From Asterochloris sp. CNOR1 (Eukaryota > Chlorophyta > Trebouxiophyceae > Trebouxiales > Trebouxiaceae), in NCBI GenBank assembly GCA_963969365.1, contig OZ017751.1, positions 1,178,001-1,242,000 of the forward strand: a stretch of 64,000 nt of DNA, read 5' to 3'. The position numbers were made by a program, and so were the translations under genes. Below the pieces are notes generated by a model. It made no database searches. It was not told the origin of the DNA and saw nothing but the letters and a program-made list of their open reading frames with translations. Position 1 is the stretch's first letter, and the number at the start of each line of letters is the position of its first letter. Shown here in pieces: positions 23,917-35,170 of the stretch.

Positions 23917-25790
23917 TCAAGAAGGGAAAAAATCAACAGTGGGAGGCAGCCGTATTTCTGCATGACTGTTCTGCACCCCCGGGAGGCAGGAAGTCCCAGT
24001 CAGACTGACTATGCTTGCTAGACTTGTTCTGGTCATGAACGTCCTTTCATGGATTGTGTTGGCCAGCAGCCAGAAGCACCGCACCGAGTCCTGCTGGATG
24101 AGGGAGCCCAGCTCAGCAGAAAACCACTTGGCGAGGGCTGACCTGTCGCGGCCCAGCCCTCGCAGCTTGAAGGTCACAATGAGCCAGCCTCCAGGCTTCA
24201 AGAGGCGCATCATGGGCTTGAGAAACCTGACAGAGGCTTCCGGGTGCTGGTTCATGTCGCAACAGAGCAGGTCTGCCAGCTCCCCGCCAGTCTCCTGACC
24301 ATACAGGTCCAGTGCAACATCAGACATGACTTGTAGGTGCCGCACATTGGGTTGCAGGGCGTCTGGGTGCATCTCTGCGGGGTCCACAGCCACCACCAGC
24401 CGGGCGTGCTGAGCCAGATGGGCGGTCCAGCTGCCAGGGGCTGCGCCTGCACCAGGGAAGGCTCCTGGGTCTGCTGCTGGGATGCGAGGTGCATGATTGC
24501 TGTGCTGGGCACAAGGACACTGTGCAATTGCCGTGAAGCCCAGCTGCCAGGGCCCCAGCCTGCAGAAAGACTCACATGATAGTGCGATTGCTTGCTTTCC
24601 ACGCAGCAACAAACCCAGGATGTTGACTGCAAGCAGAGTTCGCAGCAGCAGCCATGAAGCCTCATAGCACCACTCAAGCGTCAGGGTCTGCCCCACTTGG
24701 AACCACTGGGCAAGTATCTGTGAGACAGGAGCTGGCTGTCTCAGCGAAGCTCACCAAGATCGAGAGCAATGCCAAGGCTGCTCAGATCAATGCCAGACAG
24801 CAACAGTGCCTCCTTCAACTTGTTGACTGCTTGGCTGACAGCTATGCTGCCGCCAGCGTCGGTGTGGAAGGAGGGCTGCAGGTGGGCATTGCGTATCAGG
24901 TGCTTGCCCTCCATGAAGCACCAGCGATAGTGGCCCTCCAAGAGCACGATGTTTAGCACCCACTGGAAGTTCTGAGGTGATAGCTGCCAGTCGTCGGGCA
25001 GCGCCTCCTGCAGGAGGCAGAGGCTTACACTCAGCTCCATGAAATGATTGTGCAGGCAGGCATGGCTACAATGTCTTCTCGCAGCTGCCTGTGTGCTGTT
25101 GCTGCCACCCAGCATGGCAGCTCGCAGGAAGCACTGCAGCGCATGGCTGCAGACCAGACGTCACAGAACATTGACTGCTCTGGGTTGTGCCGTCACCAGT
25201 TGCTGCCTGCCTGTGGACCATAGCATCATGCAGCCACGTACTGCAATCTTGTGCTCCAGCGCTCGTGGCTGGCACTGCAAACGCACAGGGCCGGCAGGGG
25301 GCTGGGAAGCCATCAGCTCGGCCAGAAGCTCCTCCTGCACTGCAGGCAGGAGCTGGTTGGCTGTCATGGGCATCGTTGCATGCAGGCTCTGCTTGTCAGC
25401 AATGCTGCCTGCAAAGGGAGCATGCAGCATGTTCAGCTTGCCCACCTCTGTGGCACAGCCAGGGCGCTGCTCGCCCAGCCAGAGCAGCTGTCCAGCATAT
25501 CTCCGAACGGGAGAAGTGCTGAACCAGGCAGTGACTTCTTCCAAGCTGGCTGTGATGCCCCGCAGCAGGAGCAGCATGGGCCCAGCCCTCTCCCTTCTTG
25601 GTCCGACTTCAATGGCCTCCTGCTCCAGTGAGGAGGAATGTAAGCACTTGTACGGCTGCTCTGAAACATCAGCTGCCTGACTCACATCTCCAAAGCCTGA
25701 GGGAAAGACAGGCAAAGACTTGTCCTGGTGCAAAAGCTGTAGCTTGTGCACGAGCGTCTGATGCATCATCTGAATGACGGCCTCTGCCAT
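23917..25790 (-). CDS. FtsJ-like SAM-dependent RNA 2'-O-methyltransferase
   Basis: Exons 25242-25790, 25029-25133, 24755-25007, 23917-24446; 478 residues. The N-terminal half (about residues 1-200) matches no family I know. The catalytic half begins near SQAVNKLKEALL (Lys of the K-D-K-E tetrad), then the SAM-binding motif ALDLGAAPGSWTAHL, acidic loop VAVDPAEM, ADLLCCDMN (Asp), WLIVTFKLRG (Lys) and ANTIHERTF (Glu). All four tetrad positions of the RrmJ/FtsJ fold can be placed. By family it methylates ribose of tRNA, rRNA or mRNA cap; the substrate cannot be told. The start is the first ATG after the divergent intergenic region. The final exon is read to the stop at 23917; a further splice cannot be excluded. 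Confidence 0.82.
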
Positions 25791-26110
25791 GGCTGCAGCC
25801 TAGTGGTTCAGTCTCGTGGTTCAGCCTAGTAATTTACCCCAGTGGGTTCAGTCTTTTCTGGCTGCTAGAGCCCAGGCCCGGTGAGTGCGTTTGCTGCATT
25901 AACGCGCCAGCTCTGGTCAACCTAAAACTGTAGATCAAGCCTCTCTCCTACTCAAGGTCCGGCTCGAGCTGCCACCATGGCTGAAGAATGGCTGCAAACT
26001 TGTATGAAGCACCAGCTTCGGTTGCCAAATTCACTTTTGCTAGGTGCATCATGAGGTACATGTATGCAGAAGGCTGATCAGTGCCTGGACAGTGCTGTCC
26101 AGACCACAGG
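25791..26110. promoter_or_regulatory. Divergent promoter region, methyltransferase (-) / DPH7 (+)
   Basis: 320 bp between start codons. It contains three short direct repeats of GTGGTTCAG / GGGTTCAG (25803, 25816, 25843) close to the methyltransferase start, which could be binding sites or simple slippage products. Confidence 0.5.
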
Positions 26111-28107
26111 ATGGCACTCTTGGATGCGCGCGTGCTGGGTCTCCACGCAGACTGTGTGGAATTCTGCCCCAACAGCAGTGGGAACAATCTGCTGGCAGCA
26201 GGCACCTACGAGCTCAATGAACAGACTCAGCATCGCGCAGGCAGGCTCTACCTCTATGGTGTGCAGCAGGTGAGCATGATGCCATGTTGAGCTCGGTGCA
26301 GGTGGGTGCGATGCCAATTCGAGCTCCATGAGGCGCATTACAGTAAGGGTTTCCAGCGCCACCACATCTTTGCTGGACTGCAGGATGGCCCCTCAAGCTG
26401 GCACCTCGACGATTTAGGGCAGTTCAATGCTGCTGCTGGCATCTTTGACATGAAGTGGCTGCCACAGCCCGCCACAGCCAGCGCACACCTGATGGGCCTG
26501 GCCCTGGCTGACGGGTCCCTGACAATGCTGGCTGTGAGCACAGCAGCAACCGACTGCCAGTTTGAGGTGGCCTCCTCTGCCCAGGCCACAGAGGGTGGCA
26601 TGGCAGTGTCTCTGGACTTTGCACCTGGTGGTAGGCATGCAGCCGCCAGCAACTCTGATGGCACCTTGGCTGTCTTTGAGGTGCGCAGAGTGTGCTGCTA
26701 TTGCCACAGTGTTGCTGCACTCGCTTCTGATGGCACCTCGTGCTTCCTGCCGCCTTGCAGACTGACCTCATGCGCTGCAGATGGCAGAGGCCAGCCTGCA
26801 GAGAACGATGCACTGGCAGGGCCACCAACTCGAGGCATGGATGGCGGCCTTTGACAGACATCAGGTCAGGTGCTGGGCGCCCCTTCAGCCTGCATGCCAG
26901 GCATACAGCTGAATGCGTGCGCCAATCGGGGCTGCTGCACCTGTGCAGCCTCAGGTGTTGTACTCAGGAGCTGATGACTGCGCCTTCAAGGGCTGGGACC
27001 TCAGGCAGCAGCCTATTGACCCCACATTCTGCAACAGGTAGTACCAATCTGGACTGAAGGGTGCCTCTTGCGCTCAGTGGAGGCCTGCTGCCGGTCAGTG
27101 CGGTGTGGAGGTGGCCCCGCCTTGCTTGCAGGCATGCGTATTTGTGTTGCATCGCGCCCTCAACATCCCAGCGACACATGGGAATGTTGGTGATTGCAGG
27201 CGGGCTCACAAGGCCGGTGTCTGCTGCATTGCCCCCTCAAAGCACAGTGAGCACGTGGTGGTGACCGGCAGCTATGACGAGGATACCCGCCTCTGGGATA
27301 TGAGGCAGCCTAAGCTGCCATTGTGCACAGCACAGGTCAGCTGCACGCTCCTCACATCAGGCACCCCAGTCTGCTGCTCGGCTCAGCGAAGGTCTGCTGC
27401 ACTCTCCAGAAGTGCTGTATACCTGTGCACGGCGCGGCCTGGCTGCACAGGGCAGATGCACATCTCTCTTGTGAGGCAGTCCCACTTGCTCTGCATCAAG
27501 ATACTGGACACTGGTATTGCGATGTGACCATCAGGGACCATAATTTCGACAGGACAGATGCGCGCGCACAGGAGCAGACTGCACGCTCCTGTGCGCATCT
27601 GCTACTGTTGGGACTCCTTGCTGCACGCAAATTTGAAAACTTGTGGGTGCAGGTTGGCACTGGAGGCGGCGTGTGGCGTCTCAAATGGCACCCCATTCAG
27701 GCCACTCAGTTGCTAGCAGCCTGCATGCACAATGGATTTGCCAGTGAGAGCCTGGCTGCTGTGCTGCCCCAACTTGGGGTTGCCACTGAGCTTCAGCTTC
27801 TGCTGCCTTCTCTTGCACTCTGAGCTGGTGCAGCTCCCTGATCACGGATCAGGGCCAGTGCAGCTGCCTGCTCCATGTTGTTCAAGCCTGACGCAGCTCC
27901 CTGCTTTCTGCATCTGCAGTTCTCAAGGCTGATTTGGCTGAGCCTGCTATCACCATAGCAGAAGAGTACTCAGGTCAGAAGACGCTGGGGTACGGTGCTG
28001 ACTGGAGCCACAAAGCACAACAGGAGGGCGCCTGTCTTGTGGCAACCTGCTCCTTCTATGATCGCCTGCTGCACCTGTGGCAGCCCAGCTCGGAGGCTCC
28101 AGAGTGA
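26111..28107 (+). CDS. DPH7: Diphthine methyl ester hydrolase, WD40 protein DPH7 (WDR85/RRT2)
   Basis: Exons 26111-26269, 26384-26680, 26781-26864, 26955-27037, 27200-27335, 27653-27743, 27920-28107; 345 residues, phases closing. Diagnostic DPH7 segments: HGHQLEAWMAAFDRH split as WQGHQLEAW and MAAFDRHQ; VLYSGADDCAFKGWDLR; HKAGVCCIAPSKHSEHVV; TGSYDEDTRLWDMRQP; GGGVWRLKWHP; LLAACMHNGF; and the C-terminal YGADWSHKAQQ with ATCSFYDRLLHLW. The enzyme removes the methyl ester from the diphthine intermediate so that DPH6 can finish diphthamide on eEF2; it acts in the cytosol. The start at 26111 (MALLDARVLG) is preferred; an in-frame ATG at 26081 would add ten residues. Intron 5 holds a strong hairpin. 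Confidence 0.93.
27555..27601. repeat. Perfectly paired intronic hairpin (DPH7 intron 5)
   Basis: The right arm GCTCCTGTGCGCATCTG is the reverse complement of the left arm except for a 4-nt GCGC bulge, with a 9-nt loop. A stem of about 17 bp, GC-rich. It could be an intron-encoded small RNA or a plain inverted duplication. Confidence 0.75.
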
Positions 28108-28924
28108 TCAGCAGTGCAGTCCAAGTGGAGACGACCCAGCCACATTGAGCCAGGCCCTGTTCAGCTTGATCTCTTGCATGTATGCCTCACATGGTACTGC
28201 AGTACGCTGATCAGGCACTGATAACAGTTAAGGACCCAGCAGATCCTGGTGCGCATGTCCTGAAGGCCAAAGTTGAAATATGAGCCCACCTGGTGGAAAT
28301 CACCTGGCGCACGATGAGGCGGATGGTGCTCAGCATGGGGCTATTCACGAGATGCTCTCGGGACAATCAAGACCTAGCATCACTGGGGCTTCTGGAGAGG
28401 TGACGTGCAACAGCAGATCAGACATTACTGACACGAGAGCGGGTGGGCACACCCGGGCAGCAAGACCATCAATCACCGTGTCGCAGCTTGGCTGGACCAG
28501 CACCAACTAGATCAGCTCCTGAGAGGTACACCACCCATGTTTGCAGAGGTCACTGCAATGCAGTTCAAGCTCTAGATACCCAGAGAGCTTGAGATGATTT
28601 CAAGGTGCGGAACACTTCTTCCTAGGAAGCTGAACCTGTTTCAATGCAGCCTGGACAAGCCTGGTGTTGCTGCAGGCCTAGAGTGTCCTGTGCCACAGCC
28701 AGCACTTACATCGGTGCATTACAACCACAGCAAAACAGACGAATACAATTAGATGGGAGAGTCAGATCGCGGTGACACTGCTGAACAGCAACAGAGCGCA
28801 GGAGCAGAGCACAGGCAGGTCCACTTCTTGCCTGTGACCTTGAGCATTCAAGCTGCTGCTGCTGAGACCGCCTCCCCAGCAAGCCTTGTGCTGGCCTTGC
28901 AGGGAGAAAGGCACAGCTTCAGTC
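28108..28924. other. Intergenic region, no confident gene
   Basis: 817 bp between DPH7 and the GTPase gene, same strand. On the minus strand 28340-28305 reads MLSTIRLIVRQ before a good GTGATT donor, and nearby sequence encodes GSYFNFGLQD, so a decayed or unrecognised exon is possible. No start, stop or family match supports a gene. The rest shows nothing. Confidence 0.5.
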
Positions 28925-31900
28925 ATGGCAGCCAACTCCAGCACCACAAACTTGAAGCACAGGCAGGGCCTGCACCACCTGAGCAGCCGTGCAAACTATG
29001 ATTCCCACGGCTGGGTGGAGTCCATCTCCAACCTCAAAGAGAACCAGGCAGCCACTGACTTGCTGAACAACGGCTCAACGCTGGCCGGGACGGCGGTGGG
29101 CTCCGATCTCATCCTTGCATCCTGGAGAGCAGTGTACCGGCTGCTTGCCAGAGACATGCTGAACAATGGCTGAATTCTAGCGGCCAGGACAAACTTGGGT
29201 GCCCTTCCTCCTTACCGTCAGTGTACTGGCCTTTTAGCAGCAACCTGCTGCAGCTGCACAATGGCTGCTAAAGGGCCAGCATCAAAGTAGGCGCCCTTTT
29301 CCCCTCTGCACTCCTGTTTCTAGCCCACAGATTGACTCCCAACATTGAAGGTGCCGACAGCTGATTGCACAGTCACTGACAGAACAAGCTGGCGCTGGCA
29401 GATGGGGCAACCTCTGTCTGCGCCCCTCCTGCCCCACAGGGCCACTTCGGCAGTACAATGAAGGCATTGCTGACACTGAGTTCAGGGCACGGACGGCTCG
29501 CTGGAGGCAGCTGCTGGCAATGTGGCATCGGCAGAGGCGCTGCACCCCTTGACGCCTGAGGAGGAGTATGCTGCCAGGGTGGACCATGCAGTGGAGATGC
29601 TCAAGGCAGAGGTGAGCTGCACTGCTGTCACACCTGCAAGCTCTGGCCACTCTCTGTGATGGAGGAGGCAGCGTGCCACACATTGCTTTGAGAGTGCCAA
29701 ACTACAGCTGCCTTCAGCTTCCTGATTCAAGAGTTGCGCATTTGTCTTGAGAAAGATAGATGCTGCCAAGTAGCACTGCATTGATGGCAGCATGCATCAC
29801 TGGCCCAGCATAGGCTTGCACACCAGTGGCATGCTCAACTCTGGGCATCTTGCGCATAACCTGGCAGCCTGTGCGGTGCAGGTGACAAAGACTGGCGAGG
29901 TCTTGATGGTCCTGGGTGGGGCTGATGGTTGGGGCCCTGAGCTGATAGGCAAGGCGCAGATGGCTGCCCTGCTCCAGCGCGTGGAGGCTGAGATGAAGTT
30001 GCTGGAGGTGGATGTGACGGTGCTGCGCCAGCGCAGCGTGCCCAGCAATACCAGCGCCACAGGTGGGCTTTTCGAAAATGCAGTGGGTGCCCTAGAGGTA
30101 GCTTCTGGCCCCTGGTGTGCCAAGTAGCACTCGTAGCAGAGGGGCCCCATGTCTAGTCAGGGGCTCATCAATGGACCCTGCTCTTCCAGCGCAGGGTATG
30201 TTATGAGGAGGCCGCTCTGCCAGCATAGCTTATAAGCCACGCAGGTGGTTTTGAAAGCACACAGAACCTGCATGAGCTGCCCCAGCAGCACAATGGGGGG
30301 CTGCATGGGCTGTGTGTGACTTTGTCTAGCCAGAGCAACTTGCTCAGCAGCACCAGCATCACAGGTGGACATGGCCGTGAGGGCAGTGGCGGCCCTCCTG
30401 CTGCTTGTTCGGGTGTGGTGTACATTTGTCACCAAACCAGTCATATTTGCACCTTCTGGCAGACTGCCCCACTCACCTGGGAAAGGGCGTACAACCACAC
30501 TGGCTCTAGCACCTGGCCATGATCTCCCTGTGACACTTGCAGGGGGAGGCACTAGGGCCAGCATGGGCTGGCATCAGGTTCTTTAGTGCCTCAACTTATG
30601 CGGCAGGCAGCCAGTGGTCTCAGGCGCCGTACTGTGGCTGCCTGCTGCCCGCTGCCCGCTGACTGCCCACTCGCCCTGTGACTGCAGAGACACAGACAGC
30701 TGATGTTCTGGCACGGCGGCAGGCCAACCCGTCAGCGATGAGCCCCCAGGAGCTCCGCGTGGCCATCATTGGCAATGTGGACTCTGGCAAGAGCACCATG
30801 GTGGGGCACCGGCCTGCGCTCACCTGCACAGGTGCTATAGGGCTGCCCCTGTTCTGGACCAGGACAGCCATCACCCACATGCTTCAGCTGGCAACCCCTG
30901 TCCCCTCCTGAATGGCAGGGGTAGCCCATCTGCACTGCCCAGGGGTGGCACTGTCAACATAGCAGGACTCTGCCAGTGCGATTGGGTGAGGACAGCCTTG
31001 TCTCCCAGCAGCTTGCCCACCCGCTGGTGGCTTCAGCACAGTCCCCCACCTCACTGGGTCTGCTCAACAGGCTAGCGCCTGCAGGTTGGAGTTCTGACAC
31101 GGGGCATCTTGGACGATGGGCGCGGCTTTGCGCGATCCAAGGTCTTCAAGCATGGTCATGAGGAGGCCACAGGCAGAACGTCCTCCATTGGCCAGCACAA
31201 CCTCTGCGTGAGTGTCATGTGGAGCGTCAGACTGCCTGAAAAGTGCCGAACTGCTCTTGATGTGAGGCTTTCCCTGCCGCAGTGCATGCTGGCCCCTGTT
31301 GTCAATCGTGGATCAGTGCCAATCCAAAAGTTTGCTGGAGATGTCTTGGGTAGCTCTGATGCCATGCCTGACCCTCCATGTCCACATGACTTGCAGCTGG
31401 ACAGCAAGTGCAACATCCTGAATGACCAGATGTTTCGCAACAATAGCTCTGCAGACTACATCAGGCGGGCGTCCAAGGTATGGCTCGGGTGACAGCCACA
31501 TTTGTGCTGCTTGTGCATTACGCTCTGCTGACCAGCTCTACTTGCTGACTCTGTCAGGGTCAGCCTCCAAGGTATCATGTGATTGGCAGCAGGATGCTGT
31601 TGCTGTTGCACCGCAGCATGCTGTGCATGCTGATCTCATGGCATTGAAGGAGGCAAGAGTAGAGCCACCCTCCTTGTGTTGCTGCAGGTTGTGACGCTGG
31701 TTGACCTGGCTGGACATGAGCGGTACTTCAAGACCACGGCCTATGGTCTGACAGGGCATCTGCCAGACTACGCCTGCTTGATTGTTGGTGCCAATGCTGG
31801 TGAGTACCTCTTTGACAGCAAAAGCATGCAAAACATGCTCCTTGTGATGCTTGTGAAGCAAAAAGGGCAGCACTGCTGCCCTGCCATTGTGGTGTGCCTT

Positions 31901-34900
31901 GCTTCAGACCAGCTGGCAGCAGCTCTCAGCTGGCAGCACACTCTCAAACTAGGAGTTGATGTGGCAAAGCCCCACTATTTAGCAGCCTGGCCCTGCCCAA
32001 GGCAAACCACTCTTTGTGGCTACCTGCAGGTGTTGTGGGGATGTGCAAGGAGCACATGGGTGTCGCCCTGGCGCTTAAGGTGCCTGTCTTCTTTGTGGTG
32101 ACCAAGGTGGACATCTGCCCTGAGCACGTGCTTAAGCACACCCTTGGCACGCTCCAAGCCATCTTACGGAAGCCAGGCGTCAAGAAGAAGCCTTTCATGG
32201 TGGGTACACCTGCACGCCACAGCAGTCCACTGGCTTGCCAGTGCTTGGGGATCCGGTGTGCGGTATTGCCAAGGCCAACCCCATGCACATCTAGTTGGTG
32301 CGGAATGCTGTGCAGACCTCCGCACATTCTTGTGTCCTTGCTTTGGTAGCCGAAGACTGTGTCTGCTCTTCATCTGTCCACAGTATACTGGCCAAAACAA
32401 GCTGCACTGCTCAGGGTAGCTCAATGCTTAAGTGCTGCTTTCGTAGGTGCGCAACAGGGACGATGTGCTGACCTGTGCGCGCCACATGCACACTGACAGT
32501 CTGGCCCCTGTCTTCCTAACTTCCTCAGTGACTGGCAGCGGCCTGGAGCTCGTGCGCCTGTTCTACAATCTGCTGCCACAAAGACAGAAGTGGTGAGTGT
32601 CTGCCGCATGAGCATATCTCGAGGTTAGCATCCATCCTTCCATTTGTATTCCACAATGCATGCTGCCACAGAGTCATGAATGGTGAGGTGCTTTGAAAAT
32701 ACTCCTGACCATCCATGCTGCCTGCCTCATTCAGCTCGTTTCATAGTCAGAAACAAACCTGCTTGCGGCATTGTCACCTCCACAGGCACTTCAGCAGCGT
32801 CTCGGCCAGCCTCATGCCAGTCCGCGTGCTGGTGCAGGTACCAGCGTTCACGCTTTGGACAGGTGCTGTAAGGGATCGCCCGCCACATTCACACAGCCAT
32901 ATGTAGTGGCCTGTGGCCTGACAGAACGTGGAGCACGCCGCATGCAGACTGCATCATCAGCTTGTGGCATGCAAAAGAAGTGTGCCTCACATGTGTGTGT
33001 GTGTGTCTGCAGGCACGACAAGCAGGGGGAGCACGCAGAATTCATCATTGACGAGACCTTCGGCGTGCCAGGCGTGGGCACAGTCATCGCGGGCACGGTC
33101 AAGAAGGGGTGCATCACTACAGGCTCCAGTTTCCTGCTGGGCCCAGATGTGGGGGACGGCACCTTCAAGCCCTGCGCCATCAAGAGCATCCACTACAAGC
33201 GCCTGCCTGTGCAGAAGGTGACCTGCGCCCTGCTGTGCTCAAGTGCAGGCTCAAAGCTGCCCCTGGAGGCCTCACCTGCCATCAGCAAGAGCATCAGCTG
33301 CAAACGCCTACCTGTGCAGAGGGTGGGCTGCAGCTTACCAAGGGCAGGACTGTGACCAGCCCTGCGGCCGTCTGCAGCTGTTTTTATGGACAGCAAGCCA
33401 TACACTGGAAGCACCTGGATCTGCATGATTTAAGCTGCGCACTGCATTGCTCAAAAACATCACAAGCCACTGTAAGTGCCCGTGCGGGCAGAAGGTAAAG
33501 GCGACCTGCTCTCACTTAAAGGCATCCGCGAAGTGCTGCTTGTGCTTGAGGTCTGCTGCCCTCAACAGCACTGCCAGGTCTGGCCTGCACCTGTGGGCAT
33601 CTGGCTGGAAGCGTCCTCTGGGATTTGCAACATGCAGCTATCACAATAGCAATTTGGTATGCAAGCTCCGGAGTTGAGTACCTCGGCTGCAGGTTGTGGC
33701 TGGACAGACTGCTGCTCTTGCTCTGAAGAAGGTCAAGCGCAACCAGGTGTGTATCTGTCACACAAAGTGTCATGATGACGTTGATTATCAGGTGCCTTAA
33801 GACAGATCTCATGTATACTCATGCAGTTAATACTCATGCTGTCTACTCATGCAAGTATGTGGCTCAGCAAGAGCATTGACAATGCAAGTCGCCTGCAAAT
33901 TGAGCTCTTGGGTGCCCAACCCCCAAACAGATCAGTACTTACTGTCAGTGAGGCTGTACAGCAGCAGCAGCAGGTGCATCATGGCACCCTTCGATTCAAA
34001 GAATCCGGCAGCACACCGCTGCCTGGGCCACACTCACCTGGCTGCGCGGTTCGATCCATATGAGCTTCTGCTTCAGGTCTGCACCATGACTGAGCTTGGC
34101 ATGCGCCAAAGAAAGATCCCTGTTCAGTGTGGGGCATCCCCATCTCCCTCTATTGCGGTTCTTACCACCTGATGCTGTTGGTTCCTGAGCGCGGGCACTC
34201 TGAAGCTGTCAAGACCCAATACCAGATGTGCTTCTGCAGGTCCGCAAGGGCATGGTGCTGGTGGATGAGCGCACCAAGCCTGCTGCCTGCTGGGAATTTG
34301 ATGCCGACATTGCCATCCTGACGCACTCCACCACAATCCAGCCGCGGTACCAGGTCAGTGTGGAGAAGCTATGTCACTGGTGCCTCGGCAAGCTGATGTC
34401 TTCACGGGCAAGCTCCCTGGTCGCCTTGCCTTGGAAATGACTGCCATGTGAGTTTGCAAAGCGCCACTTGCTTGGTAGAGCCTCCTTGTACATCCTGACA
34501 TAGGAATTTGGTGTGCCCTCCAAAGAGAAGGGAAAGCCTCGTTGGCGGCCATCTGCCATTCTCACACTTTAGACCTGCCCTCAAGCTTGGCGCACTCCAC
34601 CCGCCTCTAGGCGATCACTCACTGTGGTGTCGTGTGCCAGGTCGCGCACGAATTGGTAACAGTGCTGCCGATGGGCTGCATTGCATCTCCTCTCTGCTGC
34701 ACTGCTGTCCTGCTGCCTGCTGGTGCTGCAGGCATCCTCTGACGTCATCCTTGAGGCGCACAGCTAACCTTTGGGACAAAGCCCGTCCATGCAGGCGGCC
34801 ATCCACTATAAAAGTGTGTCCACAACTTGACACCCGAGCCCTACCTGAATCGATCTGCATTCCTTGCAGGCGGTCATTCACTGTGAAATCGTGCGCCAGG

Positions 34901-35064
34901 CTGCCCGCGTGGTGGCCATGGACCGTGAGCGCCTGCGCAGCGGAGATAGGGCCTGCGTGCGCTTCAGGTTCATGCAGCGCCCTGAGTACCTGACCCCTGG
35001 GACTCGGCTGGTCTTCCGTGAAGGGAAGACAAAGGGCATTGGCATGGTCGTGGGCACTCAATGA
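28925..35064 (+). CDS. GTP-binding protein 1 family translational GTPase (GTPBP1/2-like)
   Basis: Thirteen exons: 28925-29095, 29486-29611, 29882-30062, 30688-30800, 31085-31207, 31397-31477, 31688-31799, 32030-32199, 32447-32592, 33013-33217, 33693-33746, 34240-34353, 34870-35064; 596 residues. GTPase motifs: G1 [10 protein letters not shown]3 [13 protein letters not shown]4 TKVDICPEH, then STTIQPRYQ and [17 protein letters not shown] of the elongation-factor-like domains 2 and 3. GTPBP1-specific segments [29 protein letters not shown]-like [10 protein letters not shown] and [17 protein letters not shown] are present. The family binds aminoacyl-tRNA and the exosome, rescuing stalled elongation and promoting mRNA decay in the cytosol. 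The first exon is supported by phase and a clean GCG|GTGGGC donor but not by homology. An exon-like segment at 32786-32837 must be skipped for the frame to continue. Six introns contain copies of adjacent exon edges. Confidence 0.9.
29226..29279. repeat. Intronic inverted repeat (GTPase gene, intron 1)
   Basis: CTGGCCTTTTAGCAGC (29226-29241) pairs with GCTGCTAAAGGGCCAG (29264-29279) with one wobble/mismatch and a 22-nt loop. Flanked by GGTGCCCTT and GGCGCCCTT copies. Could be a small hairpin element. Confidence 0.65.
33180..33500 (+). repeat. Three copies of an exon end plus 5' splice site (GTPase gene)
   Basis: The true junction CCTGTGCAGAAG|GTGACC ends at 33217. A copy CCTGTGCAGAGG|GTGGGC ends at 33322, including the preceding AAGAGCATC and CAAACGCCTA. 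A more decayed copy ends CGGGCAGAAG|GTAAAG at 33494. All three keep GT. Confidence 0.75.
34605..34900 (+). repeat. Three copies of a 3' splice site plus exon start (GTPase gene)
   Basis: The last exon begins GCAG|GCGGTCATTCACTGTG at 34870. Upstream copies begin CTAG|GCGATCACTCACTGTG at 34611 and GCAG|GCGGCCATCCACTATA at 34795. The first copy stays alignable for about 50 bp, into GTGTGCCAGGTCGCGC against GTGCGCCAGGCTGCCC. Confidence 0.8.
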
Positions 35065-35170
35065 ACTTCCAGGTGGCACACCTAAGATCTGCTTTTGACA
35101 AAGTGGCCCAGTTCTCAAGTGTCTGCCTCTGCCTTCCAGTGTAAGCTTACTCATTGTATGCGCCCTCACT

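Noticed and set aside
25048-25680. 210-codon plus-strand frame
   Set aside because: Antisense of methyltransferase exons 1-2; composition not protein-like.
32986-33012. GT microsatellite at an intron end as a possible regulatory element
   Set aside because: A short GTGTGTGT run just before the CTGCAG acceptor; most likely an ordinary polypyrimidine-region slippage.
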